In this document: positions 27,442 through 35,925 of the stretch, piece after piece | Numbering within the stretch: the stretch's first letter is position 1 | How the letters are laid out: each line of letters begins with the position of its first letter | Position numbers and translations under genes: made by a program | The notes under the pieces: model-generated | Databases searched by the model: none | Told to the model about the DNA's origin: nothing | What the model saw: only the letters and a program-made list of their open reading frames with translations | NCBI GenBank assembly: GCA_016704655.1 | Contig: JADIZR010000006.1 | Span: 186,001 to 250,000 of the forward strand | From: Pseudomonadota bacterium | GTDB taxonomy: Bacteria > Pseudomonadota > Gammaproteobacteria > Steroidobacterales > Steroidobacteraceae | Length of the DNA stretch: 64,000 nt | Direction: 5' to 3'

Positions 27442-27720
27442 CTACCGGTGACGCCGGCGGCGGACGTGACGGATCGCGGCGTCGATCTCGGCCTCGGCCG
27501 TCTCGACGGGGACATCGGCATACACCTGGCCGAGCTTGTCGGTCAGGCTCACGAAGGACTCGCGCAGCCTGCGGATGCGTTCGTAGAGCGCATAGTCGAC
27601 GAGCGCCGCCACGGGCTTGCCGTCCTTGGTGACCACAATCGAGTCGCCACGGTATTGCACCTGGTTCAGGAGCTCGCCGAGGTTCTGGCGCACGTTCATT
27701 GCCGTCGCTTCACGTCGCAT
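27442..27720 (-). CDS. Phd/YefM family antitoxin
   Basis: 92 residues. The motif TAMNVRQNLGELLNQVQYRGDSIVVTKDGKPVAALVDY is the Phd/YefM DNA-binding core. The C-terminal arginine-rich tail (RHVRRRRHR) probably contacts the toxin or DNA. The ATG at 27720 keeps the usual residues before the core, with an internal Met at 27699 as an alternative. It is expected to neutralise the PIN toxin and repress the promoter at 27738-27754. Phd-type antitoxins are more often paired with Doc or RelE, but PIN partners are also known. Confidence 0.85.
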   Translation of the reverse strand: MRREATAMNVRQNLGELLNQVQYRGDSIVVTKDGKPVAALVDYALYERIRRLRESFVSLTDKLGQVYADVPVETAEAEIDAAIRHVRRRRHR

Positions 27721-27737
27721 GACGATTGACCAAAATA

Positions 27738-27754
27738 ATTACAATGATCGTAAT
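27738..27754. promoter_or_regulatory. Candidate operator upstream of the Phd/PIN module
   Basis: An AT-rich island in otherwise GC-rich DNA contains ATTAC (27738-27742) and GTAAT (27750-27754) as inverted repeats with a 7-base spacer. The surrounding 13 bases are palindromic at 10 positions. It lies 18-34 bp upstream of the antitoxin start, where Phd-family autorepression would act. No experiment supports it. Confidence 0.45.
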
Positions 27755-27774
27755 ATTTGCACGCCGAGCTTGCG

Positions 27775-29400
27775 TCAACGCGCAAGATCCTGCGGATAGA
27801 GCCGCTCCCACATGGGGCACTGATGGGCGCCGGAGGCGTCGAACATCCCGACGGCACCCGGCTTGAGCCTGAGCGCCTGGCGCGACGGGTCGAACGGCTG
27901 CCACTCGGGCAGGCCAGCGCCCGCCGGACGCCCCGTGTGAATGAAGCTGCTCCAGTACGCGACCATCTGCCGCGCAAGCTCCTGCTGCGGCGCTGCGAGC
28001 GGCGGACCATCGAGCACACTCGTGTTCGAGAAACCCGGGAACTGATACGGCATCTCGGACGTGTGCACGGCCCCGAGTTCGATGCCGGGATCGTTCATGA
28101 CGGGCGGCGCCGCATCATCCGCAAATTCGTACTGGTACACCGGCACCCAGCGTGACGCGAGCCACGCCGTGCGCAGGAACAGGCAACTGTTCAGGCCACC
28201 GCCCGGCATGAAGTCCGACATGGCCGTGCCGAGAGCAGTCGGTACGGACGAATAGCGATCGGCGGGGTAGGCCGCCAGCACGGTGTCGACCTTGTCGCCG
28301 TACAAGGCACGGAGTCGATCCTGGTAGTTGTCCAGCGTGATCTTGCCGCCGGCTGCGACTTCGTAACCGACATAGAGCCGCATCTCGTGACTGGCGCCGC
28401 CATTCAATATCGGCACGCGAACGAAGTTGCCGGTCGCGAAGGCTTCCGCGCCAGATCGTGGCACCGTGCCATTGCCGTAGATCGGCGCAAAGGCGAGGTA
28501 ATCGGCACCTGCGACTACGGTGCCGGCATCTACGAGTTCCTTCACTGGCTTGCTGCGCAGGCACTGCAACGCGGCCTTTGGATCGGTGCAACCGACGACG
28601 TCCGCGACCGCGAGGCCGGTCCGCAATCCTTCGTCGACGCTGCGCATGTTGAACGTGCAGCCGGCGCTCTGGATGATCGCCTTCTGGAACAGGCCCGACG
28701 TGCGTTCCGGCGAAATCAGGTGCATGCACACGCTCGCCGCACCCGCGGAGACGCCACCAATCGTCACATTGCCAGGGTCGCCGCCGAAGGCCGCGATGTT
28801 GCGCTGGACCCAGCGCAGCGCGGCACGCTGGTCCTCGAGCGCGTAGCCGCCGTTGGCCTCGGTGCCGAACGCCGGGTGGGCCATGAAGCCGAGCGGTCCG
28901 AGCCGATAGTTGACCGAGACGACGACCATGTCGCCTTCGCGCGCGAGGAAATCGATCGGGTAAAGACGGGTGGAACCACCGACGAAGGCGCCGCCGTACA
29001 ACCAGACCAGCACCGGACGCGCCTCTTTGCGCGATGCCGTGGGCACGGCGACGTTCAGGTGCAGGCAGTCCTCGACGTTGCTCTCTTCCGTGAGACCAAA
29101 GCGGCGAGCCTGCGGGCAGGCCTCGCGCACCGTGGTCGCCTCCAGCACGCCTTGCCAGGGCTGGACCGGGGCCGGGGGCGCGAAGCGCAACTCGGCGACC
29201 GGCGGCGCGGCGAAAGGGATGCCCTTGAACTCGCGCACGCCCTCGCCAGGCACACCGCGAACCTTGCCCTCACTGGTCTGTACGACGAACACCGCATTGC
29301 CAGCAGTGGCCGTTGCCTGCACCGGCGTCAGGAGGACTGCTGCGCAAACGGTACCACCGAGGAGCGCGCACCCTACGCGCCGTAGCGTGAATCGAGCCAT
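27775..29400 (-). CDS. Secreted type B carboxylesterase
   Basis: A 541-residue alpha/beta hydrolase of the carboxylesterase type B family. An N-terminal signal peptide is visible (arginines, then a hydrophobic stretch ending near QATATA). GIPFAAPPVAELRF and EDCLHLNVAVP are family motifs, the nucleophile elbow is GGVSAGAAS, and the likely catalytic histidine is in GAVHTSEMPYQF. It would hydrolyse short esters in the periplasm. ATG 29400 is preferred because AGGGG lies 8 bases upstream; GTG 29409 is possible. The 3' end comes close to the antitoxin promoter region. Confidence 0.87.
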   Translation of the reverse strand: MARFTLRRVGCALLGGTVCAAVLLTPVQATATAGNAVFVVQTSEGKVRGVPGEGVREFKGIPFAAPPVAELRFAPPAPVQPWQGVLEATTVREACPQARRFGLTEESNVEDCLHLNVAVPTASRKEARPVLVWLYGGAFVGGSTRLYPIDFLAREGDMVVVSVNYRLGPLGFMAHPAFGTEANGGYALEDQRAALRWVQRNIAAFGGDPGNVTIGGVSAGAASVCMHLISPERTSGLFQKAIIQSAGCTFNMRSVDEGLRTGLAVADVVGCTDPKAALQCLRSKPVKELVDAGTVVAGADYLAFAPIYGNGTVPRSGAEAFATGNFVRVPILNGGASHEMRLYVGYEVAAGGKITLDNYQDRLRALYGDKVDTVLAAYPADRYSSVPTALGTAMSDFMPGGGLNSCLFLRTAWLASRWVPVYQYEFADDAAPPVMNDPGIELGAVHTSEMPYQFPGFSNTSVLDGPPLAAPQQELARQMVAYWSSFIHTGRPAGAGLPEWQPFDPSRQALRLKPGAVGMFDASGAHQCPMWERLYPQDLAR

Positions 29401-29459
29401 GAGTGTCACCCCTGTCGAAAGGTCGATCTGTTCCGCAAATGTGCCGGCGGCGGTGCCGG

Positions 29460-30239
29460 TCAGCCGCGGGTTTTCCTGCGCAGCGCATCCCAGCTGGCAT
29501 CACCGGTCCAGCCGCCGTCCACGGGCAGGCTGACGCCGTTCACGAATGCGCTGCTCTGGTGGTCGGCGAGGAACGCGATTGCCGCGGCCACGTCGGCCGG
29601 ACTTGCAAACCGTGCCATCGGCACGCGGTCGATGATGTCGTCGTCGGTGTACGCGCCGCTGCCCATGTCCTTGATGTCCATCTCGGTCTTGATCCAGCCG
29701 GGGCACACGGCGTTGACGCGAACGCCGCGGCCGCCCCATTCACCAGCCAGCGTGCGCGTGAGGCCGATCAAGCCGTGCTTGGAGGCGTTGTACGCCGCAC
29801 GATGAATCACGCCACCCAGCCCCGCGACTGAGGCTACGTTGACGATGCTGCCGGACCGGCGCGCGAGCATCTGCCGCCCGAAGTGCTTGCAGAGCAGGAA
29901 GGGTCCGAGCAGGTTCACGTTCATCACGCGCTGCCACTGGTCGGCCGTGGTGTCTTCCGCAGGCTGGATCATGCTGATGCCCGCGTTGTTGACCAGCACG
30001 TCCGCGGCGCCATGCGCCTGGGCTACCCGGCTTGCGAGTGATTCGACGAAGGCCTCGGACGAAACGTCACCCACCATGCCCTCGACCTGACCGCCCCCGG
30101 CCCGCAGGCAGGCAACCGGACCGTCCAGCGGCTGCACGTCCGTCATCACCACGTGATAGCCGAGCGTCGCGAAGAGCTGCGACGTCTCGAAACCCACACC
30201 CTGTGCCGCTCCCGTCACGACCGCCACTTTCATGCTCAT
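29460..30239 (-). CDS. Short-chain dehydrogenase/reductase
   Basis: A 259-residue classical SDR. Cofactor motif VVTGAAQGVGFE, structural NNAG (VLVNNAGIS), catalytic Ser in VASVAG and Tyr/Lys in AYNASKHG, then NAVCPGWIKTEM. Asp in MTDVQPL suggests NAD(H) preference. The start MSMKVAVVTG (30239) is chosen over a longer frame because family members begin a few residues before the TGxxxGxG loop. It is divergent from an MFS transporter. The substrate is not predictable. Confidence 0.87.
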   Translation of the reverse strand: MSMKVAVVTGAAQGVGFETSQLFATLGYHVVMTDVQPLDGPVACLRAGGGQVEGMVGDVSSEAFVESLASRVAQAHGAADVLVNNAGISMIQPAEDTTADQWQRVMNVNLLGPFLLCKHFGRQMLARRSGSIVNVASVAGLGGVIHRAAYNASKHGLIGLTRTLAGEWGGRGVRVNAVCPGWIKTEMDIKDMGSGAYTDDDIIDRVPMARFASPADVAAAIAFLADHQSSAFVNGVSLPVDGGWTGDASWDALRRKTRG

Positions 30240-30390
30240 GCTCTGGTCACCCTGTGCGAGCCCGCGCGTGGGCGCCGGGCAAGGCGTAATTCTGCCGCAA
30301 GGCCGTTTCTGCAGAACAAGCAAATTCATTCAATGGCGCAACGGCACGATGCCGCTACACTCGGCGCACAGGCGGGGGAGCCGGGTAGAC

Positions 30391-31680
30391 ATGCAACAGA
30401 ATTCGTCCTTGCTCGGGCGTGCGCCGGCCGGCCTCGTGGTCATGCTGTCGCTCGCGCTGATGATCAACTACATCGACCGCGGCGCGATCGCCACGGCCGC
30501 GCCCTTGCTGCAGGACGAACTCCAGCTTTCGCCGAGCGAGATCGGCTGGGTGCTCGCCGTTTTCTACTGGGCCTATGCGCCGCTGCAGCCGGTCATGGGC
30601 TGGCTGGCCGACCGCATCGGGCCGGCCATCGTCCTGGCCGGCGGATTCGCGCTTTGGAGCCTCGCGACCGCCGCCACCGGCCTCGTCTGGGGGTTGGCCT
30701 CGCTCGTCGTGCTGCGCCTGCTGATGGGCGCCGGCGAGGCCACGTTCTATCCCAGTGCGCTGAGCCTGCTGGTCCGCAACGTGCCGCCAACGCAGAGAGC
30801 GCTGGCGACGGCCACCATGCAGTTCGGTGCCGTGCTGGGTCCGGCCATCGGTACGCTGGTCGGCGGCATGATCATGCTGCACTTCGGCTGGCGCACGATG
30901 TTCGTCGTGATGGGATGCGCCTCGCTGACCTGGCTGTTCTTCTGGCGCAGGCGCCTGCGGGCCGAGCGGGAGAGCCAGGCGTCGTTTGCCGTGACGACAG
31001 CCGCGGCTGCGGCGGGCGACAACCCGTCCTATGGCGTGATCCTGCGTCAACGCGCACTGTGGGGTGGCATGCTGGGCACGTTCTGCTCGAACTACGCGTT
31101 CTATTTCGTGTTCTCGTGGCTGCCGTTGTACCTCGTCAGGGAGCGTGGGCTGACGCTCGAGATGATGACGTATGCTACGACGGCGTTCTTCGTCGCGGAC
31201 GGAGCCAGCATCCTGCTCGTCGGCTACATGCTCGACCGCTGGGTCAGGCGCGGCGCCAGCTTCAACCGCGCTTACAAGACGGCGCTGGCGCTGAGTTGTG
31301 CCGGCGTGGGCCTTTGCCTGATCGGCAGCACGCTGGTGACGGGGCTCGTGGCCGCGTCTTTGATCCTGCTGCTGACCGGCGTGATGGACGGCTTCAACAG
31401 CCCGGCGAACCCTTCGGTCACCCAGACTTTCGCCGGACCCCGTGCCACGGGACGCTGGATGGGTATCCAGAACGCCGTCGGCAATGTCGCGGGCATGACA
31501 GCCCCTGTCGTCACGGGATATCTCGTGGAAAGCACCGGCAACTACACTGCGGCGTCGATCGTGTCGGGCGTGGTCGCCCTGTGCGGCCTGGTGGCCTGGC
31601 TGGTCGTCGTGCCCGAAGTGAAGCCGATCGACTGGAAGGCCGAGCAGCAGCGCCTGCGTCCCGGCACGGCGGCAGCCTGA
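30391..31680 (+). CDS. MFS transporter
   Basis: A 429-residue membrane protein with about 12 hydrophobic helices. The MFS signature between TM2 and TM3 is present (GWLADRIGP), and INYIDRGAIATAAP in TM1 matches the anion:cation symporter (ACS) group that carries organic acids such as hexuronates and phthalates. GGGGAG precedes the ATG. It is 38 bp upstream of an FAD oxidoreductase gene, suggesting uptake of that enzyme's substrate. The substrate is unknown. Confidence 0.85.
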   Translation: MQQNSSLLGRAPAGLVVMLSLALMINYIDRGAIATAAPLLQDELQLSPSEIGWVLAVFYWAYAPLQPVMGWLADRIGPAIVLAGGFALWSLATAATGLVWGLASLVVLRLLMGAGEATFYPSALSLLVRNVPPTQRALATATMQFGAVLGPAIGTLVGGMIMLHFGWRTMFVVMGCASLTWLFFWRRRLRAERESQASFAVTTAAAAAGDNPSYGVILRQRALWGGMLGTFCSNYAFYFVFSWLPLYLVRERGLTLEMMTYATTAFFVADGASILLVGYMLDRWVRRGASFNRAYKTALALSCAGVGLCLIGSTLVTGLVAASLILLLTGVMDGFNSPANPSVTQTFAGPRATGRWMGIQNAVGNVAGMTAPVVTGYLVESTGNYTAASIVSGVVALCGLVAWLVVVPEVKPIDWKAEQQRLRPGTAAA

Positions 31681-31718
31681 GCCCACGGGTCGAGAACAAG
31701 AACTGCACCGAGACCAGC

Positions 31719-33080
31719 ATGCGCAAGATCACCGAACCGGCACGCGAGATCGACGTGGTCCACGAGACCGACGTGCTCGTGGTGGGCAGCGGTCCCGGTG
31801 GCCTGGCCGCGGCGCTCGCGTCGGCCCGTGCCGGCGTCAGGACCACGCTCGTCGAACGATACGGCTGTTTCGGCGGCAACATCACGCAAGTGGGCGTCGA
31901 GGGCTTCGCCTGGTACCGCCACGAAGCGACGATCGACAGCGAGGGCATCGGCCCGGAGTTCGAGAGCCGTGCCAGGGCCATGGGCGCCGCCAGCCCTGAG
32001 CCGCAGTCGCTGAGCCACGCGCTCGACGCCGAGATGTTCAAGTACGTCGCGGACGTGCTGGTGCAGGAAGCCGGCATCGAACCGATGCTGCACCGGAGTT
32101 TTGTCGCGCCGATCGTCGAGGCGGGCGAGATACGCGGCATCATCACCGAGAGCAAGGCCGGTCGCGAGGCCATCCTGGCCAGGCGGGTGATCGACGGCAC
32201 CGGCGATGCCGATGTCGCGACCCGCGCAGGCGCAAGAGTGCGCAAGACGCCGCGTGAAGAAATGATGTCCGTGTCGGTCATGTTCTCGATGACCGGTGTC
32301 AACAAGCAGCGCTTCATCGACGCCGTGAAGGCCGACCCGCAGACCTACAACGACTGGAAGGGCGGCGGTGAGTGGCAGATCGAGACCACCGGCAAGGAAG
32401 ACGAGATGTTCTCGCCCTTCCTGCGCAAGCCGTTCAAGCAGGCGGTCAAGGCGGGCGTGATCCCGGCGTCGCTCGCGACCATCGCGGGCACCTGGGGTGC
32501 CGTGAGCGATCAAGGCGACCTCACTTACCTGAACCTTATTCATCTCGCGGCCGATGGCACCGATCCGGCCGACCTGACCCGCGGCGAAATGGAAGGCCGA
32601 CGGCAAGCCGTGCACGCGGTCGAAGCGCTGAAGCACTTCATGCCCGGCTGCGAGGGTGCGAAGCTGCGCAATTTCGGCATGACGCTGGGCATCCGCGACA
32701 CACGCAAGATCGACGCCCTCTACAACATGACCGCCGCCGACGTGCGTGAGCAGGGTCGCTTCGACGATTCGATCGGCATCTTCCCGGAATTCATCGACGG
32801 CTACGGCCTGCTGATCCTGCCGACCACGGGCCGCTACTTTCACGTGCCCTACCGGTCACTGGTGCCGCAGGGGGTACAGGGACTGCTGGTTGCAGGCCGC
32901 AGCATCGGCGGCGACAAGGTGTCGCACGCTGCCGTCCGCAACATGATGTGCTGCGCTGTGAGCGGGCAGGGTGCAGGTACGGCGGCTGCGGTCTCGCTCA
33001 AGCACGGGCAGCCGTTGGACCGCATCGACATCGGCCTGGTGCAGGCAGAACTGCGCCGGCAAGGCGCGCGGCTTGCCTGA
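31719..33080 (+). CDS. FAD-dependent oxidoreductase (FAD_oxidored family)
   Basis: A 453-residue flavoprotein. DVLVVGSGPGGLAAALASARAGVRTTLVERYGCFGGN (about 15-51) is the dinucleotide fold followed by the GCFGGN-type motif of the FAD_oxidored (PF12831-like) family. ARRVIDGTGDADVATRAG and LLVAGRSIGGDKVSHAAVRNM are its second and third FAD-contact motifs. Members have few assigned reactions. It sits between an MFS transporter and a GMC oxidoreductase gene in one direction. Confidence 0.82.
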   Translation: MRKITEPAREIDVVHETDVLVVGSGPGGLAAALASARAGVRTTLVERYGCFGGNITQVGVEGFAWYRHEATIDSEGIGPEFESRARAMGAASPEPQSLSHALDAEMFKYVADVLVQEAGIEPMLHRSFVAPIVEAGEIRGIITESKAGREAILARRVIDGTGDADVATRAGARVRKTPREEMMSVSVMFSMTGVNKQRFIDAVKADPQTYNDWKGGGEWQIETTGKEDEMFSPFLRKPFKQAVKAGVIPASLATIAGTWGAVSDQGDLTYLNLIHLAADGTDPADLTRGEMEGRRQAVHAVEALKHFMPGCEGAKLRNFGMTLGIRDTRKIDALYNMTAADVREQGRFDDSIGIFPEFIDGYGLLILPTTGRYFHVPYRSLVPQGVQGLLVAGRSIGGDKVSHAAVRNMMCCAVSGQGAGTAAAVSLKHGQPLDRIDIGLVQAELRRQGARLA

Positions 33081-33110
33081 GCGGCCTCGCACAGCGACCA
33101 TGGCCACCAG

Positions 33111-34815
33111 ATGAGCAGGCGTCATTACGATTTCGTCATCGTCGGTGGCGGGTCCGCCGGATCCGCGCTGGCCAACCGGCTGAGCGCCGATCCGGGCACG
33201 TCGGTGCTGGTGCTCGAGGCCGGCCACTCCGATTTCATCTGGGATCCGCTGATCCACATGCCGGCCGCGCTCTCGATGCCGATCGGCAATTCGCGCTACG
33301 ACTGGCGCTATTCGAGCGAGCCCGAACCCCACATGAACGGCCGTCGCGTCTATCACGCGCGCGGCAAGGTGCTCGGCGGGTCAAGCAGCATCAACGGCAT
33401 GATCTTCCAGCGCGGCAACCCGCTCGATTACGAGCGGTGGGCAGCCGATCCGGGCATGCAGTCCTGGGACTATGCGCACTGCCTGCCTTACTTCAAGCGC
33501 ATGGAGACCTGCACGGCGGGCGCCGACGCATGGCGCGGGGGCGAAGGCCCGCTGGTGCTCGAGCGCGGACCGGCGACCAACCCGTTGTTCGACGCGTTCT
33601 TCGCCGCAGCAGTGCAGGCGGGTTATCCGCGCACCGACGACGTGAACGGTTATCGCCAGGAAGGCTTCGCCCGCTTCGACCGCAACATCTGCCGGGGCCG
33701 GCGCCACAGCGCCGCACGCGCCTACCTGCACCCCGTGATGCACCGGCCGAACCTCACCGTGCGCACCCTGGCCTTGCGTCAAGCGCATCGTGTTCGAAGG
33801 CCAGCGGGCAGTCGGGGTCGAATGCATCCAGTACAAGGGTGTGCCGGCGACGATCAGTGCCGGCGAAGTCATCCTGTGCGGCGGCGCCATCAACACGCCG
33901 CAACTCCTGCAGCTGTCGGGCGTCGGTCCAGCGAACGTGCTGCAACCGCTCGGCGTGCCGATGGTCGCCGACCTGCCTGGCGTGGGCGCCAACCTGCAGG
34001 ACCACCTCGAGGTTTACGTGCAGTACGCCTGCCGCGAGCCGGTGGCGGTGAACCCGCACATCGGCTGGCTGCGCAAGCTCGGCGTCGGTGCGCAATGGCT
34101 TTTCCTGCGCTCGGGCATCGGTGCGACCAACCACTTCGAAGGCGGCGGGTTCTGTCGCAGCAACGACGACGTCGACTACCCGAACCTGATGTTCCACTTT
34201 CTGCCGATGGCGATCCGCTATGACGGGACGGCGCCGACGCAGGGACCCGGTTACCAGGTGCACGTCGGACCGATGTATTCCGATGCGCGCGGCTCGGTGC
34301 AGATCCGCTCGAGCGACCCGCGACAACCCCCGGCGCTGCAGTTCAACTACCTGTCGACCGACCAGGACCGTCGCGAGTGGGTCGAGGCAATCCGCGTCGC
34401 GCGGCGCATTCTCAACCAGCCGGCCATGGCGGAATTCAATGGCGGCGAGATTTCGCCGGGGCCGGACGTGGATTCAGACGCAGAGATCCTCGACTGGGTG
34501 CGGCGCGACGCCGAAACGGCCCTGCACCCGACCTGCACCGCGAAGATGGGAACGGGACCCGACGCGGTGCTCGATCCGGACTCGATGCGGGTGCACGGTC
34601 TCGACGGCCTGCGCGTCGTCGATGCGAGCGCGTTCCCCTACGTGCCCAATGGCAACACCTATGCCCCGACGATGATGGTGGCGGAGAAGAGCGCCGACCT
34701 GATCCTCGGCAACACGCCGCTGCCTGCGGCAACGACACCCTTTTTCAGGCTGCGTGACGGCAGCCCTCTGTATCCTCCCGGGGATCCACGCAATTCAAGC
34801 GGAGCGAGTTCATGA
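33111..34815 (+). pseudogene. GMC oxidoreductase, choline dehydrogenase-like, frameshifted
   Basis: The first part begins with YDFVIVGGGSAGSALANRL and contains GMC signature 1 (GKVLGGSSSINGMIFQRG). The second part, in another frame, has signature 2 (AGEVILCGGAINTPQLLQLS), the active-site His in LHPTCTAKMG and the NGNTYAPTMMVAEK motif matching BetA's GNLNAPTIM. Removing one base near 33777 joins TLALVKRIVFEG and yields 567 residues, the normal size of choline dehydrogenase. The family oxidises choline to betaine aldehyde. Other alcohols are possible. Its end overlaps the folD start (ATGA). Confidence 0.83.
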
Positions 34816-35681
34816 CGGCGACGGTGATCGACGGCAAGCAGATTGCGGAGCAGACCCGGGCAGAAGCGGCGACGGGCGCCCAGGCGCTCAGGACGCGCAC
34901 GGGCGTAATTCCGCACCTTGCGGCCGTCCTGGTTGGCGACGACGTCGCCAGTGCCGTGTACGTGCGCAACAAGCAGATCGCCTGCGAAAAGGCCGGCTTC
35001 AAGAGCACGTTGCACCGCCTCCCGACCCACACCGGCCAGGCCGAGCTGCTGACACTGGTGCAGGCGTTGAATGCGGACGCCGACGTGCACGGCATCCTGG
35101 TGCAGTTGCCGCTGCCGCGGGGCATCGACACCACGCTGATCCTCGATGCGATCCTGCCCGCGAAGGACGTCGACGGCTTTCACCCTGAAAACGTCGGCCT
35201 GATGCAGCAGGGGCGGCCACGCTTCCTGCCGTGCACGCCAGCCGGCGTCATGCGGATGCTGAAGATTTCCGGCATCGAGACCGCGGGCAAGCACGCCGTG
35301 GTGATCGGCCGCAGCGACATCGTCGGCAAGCCAATGGCGGCGTTGCTGGGACAGAAGGGTGCCGATGCGACGGTGACGCTCTGCCACAGCCGCACGCAGG
35401 ACATCCGGGCTTTCTGCCGCGAAGCCGACATCCTCGTCGCCGCGCTCGGCATCCCGCAGTTCGTGAAGGGCGACTGGATCAAGCCTGGCGCCGTCGTCAT
35501 CGACGTCGGCATCAACCGCGTCGGCGACAAGCTGGTGGGTGACGTCGACTACCTGCCGGCTGCGGCGGTGGCGGCGGCGATTACGCCCGTGCCGGGCGGC
35601 GTCGGACCGATGACGATCGCGATGCTGCTCGCCAACACCCTGCAGGCCGCGATCAACCTTGCGGGTTCAGACCGCCGCTGA
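34812..35681 (+). CDS. folD: Bifunctional methylene-THF dehydrogenase/methenyl-THF cyclohydrolase
   Basis: 289 residues, the family length. The catalytic lysine is in YVRNKQIACEKAG, HGILVQLPLPRG and DVDGFHPENVG are FolD signature 1, and VVIGRSDIVGKPMAALL plus PGGVGPMTIAMLL are the NADP-binding and C-terminal motifs. It turns 5,10-methylene-THF into 10-formyl-THF, which is the route by which methyl groups released by sarcosine oxidase and the DAO-GCV_T enzymes would reach formate. Its 3' end overlaps fdsD on the other strand by 15 bp. Confidence 0.95.
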   Translation: MTATVIDGKQIAEQTRAEAATGAQALRTRTGVIPHLAAVLVGDDVASAVYVRNKQIACEKAGFKSTLHRLPTHTGQAELLTLVQALNADADVHGILVQLPLPRGIDTTLILDAILPAKDVDGFHPENVGLMQQGRPRFLPCTPAGVMRMLKISGIETAGKHAVVIGRSDIVGKPMAALLGQKGADATVTLCHSRTQDIRAFCREADILVAALGIPQFVKGDWIKPGAVVIDVGINRVGDKLVGDVDYLPAAAVAAAITPVPGGVGPMTIAMLLANTLQAAINLAGSDRR

Positions 35682-35909
35682 GGCGGCTTTCACGAGCGGA
35701 GGCCGCAGTTGCCTGGCGGCAGCCAGTGCCGTGGGGCTGAGTCCTGCACCCCCCGCAGCCGCGTGCGCGATGATCTGCGTGCGCATGCGCGGGTCCCAGA
35801 ACTTGGTGATGTGCGAGGCAATCTCCTGAGGGGCAGCGTCGACGCCGGCCTCCGAGACGAAGAAATCGGCGATCTGGTTCGCCATCGTCACCAGGCTGCC
35901 GACGTTCAT
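35667..35909 (-). CDS. fdsD: NAD-dependent formate dehydrogenase subunit delta
   Basis: An 80-residue protein. VTMANQIADFFVSE, followed by EIASHITKFWDPRMRTQIIAHAAAGGAGLSPTALAA, is the FdsD signature. It is a small accessory subunit of the molybdenum FdsGBAD complex. It starts 16 bp after fdsA. The usual fdsC (FdhD-like sulfurtransferase) gene between fdsA and fdsD is absent. Confidence 0.92.
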   Translation of the reverse strand: MNVGSLVTMANQIADFFVSEAGVDAAPQEIASHITKFWDPRMRTQIIAHAAAGGAGLSPTALAAARQLRPPLVKAASAAV

Positions 35910-35925
35910 TGCATGACTTCCCGGG

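Noticed and set aside
30307..30316. TTCTGCAGAA palindrome between the SDR and MFS genes
   Set aside because: A 10-bp palindrome is expected by chance at this scale, and no promoter boxes align with it.
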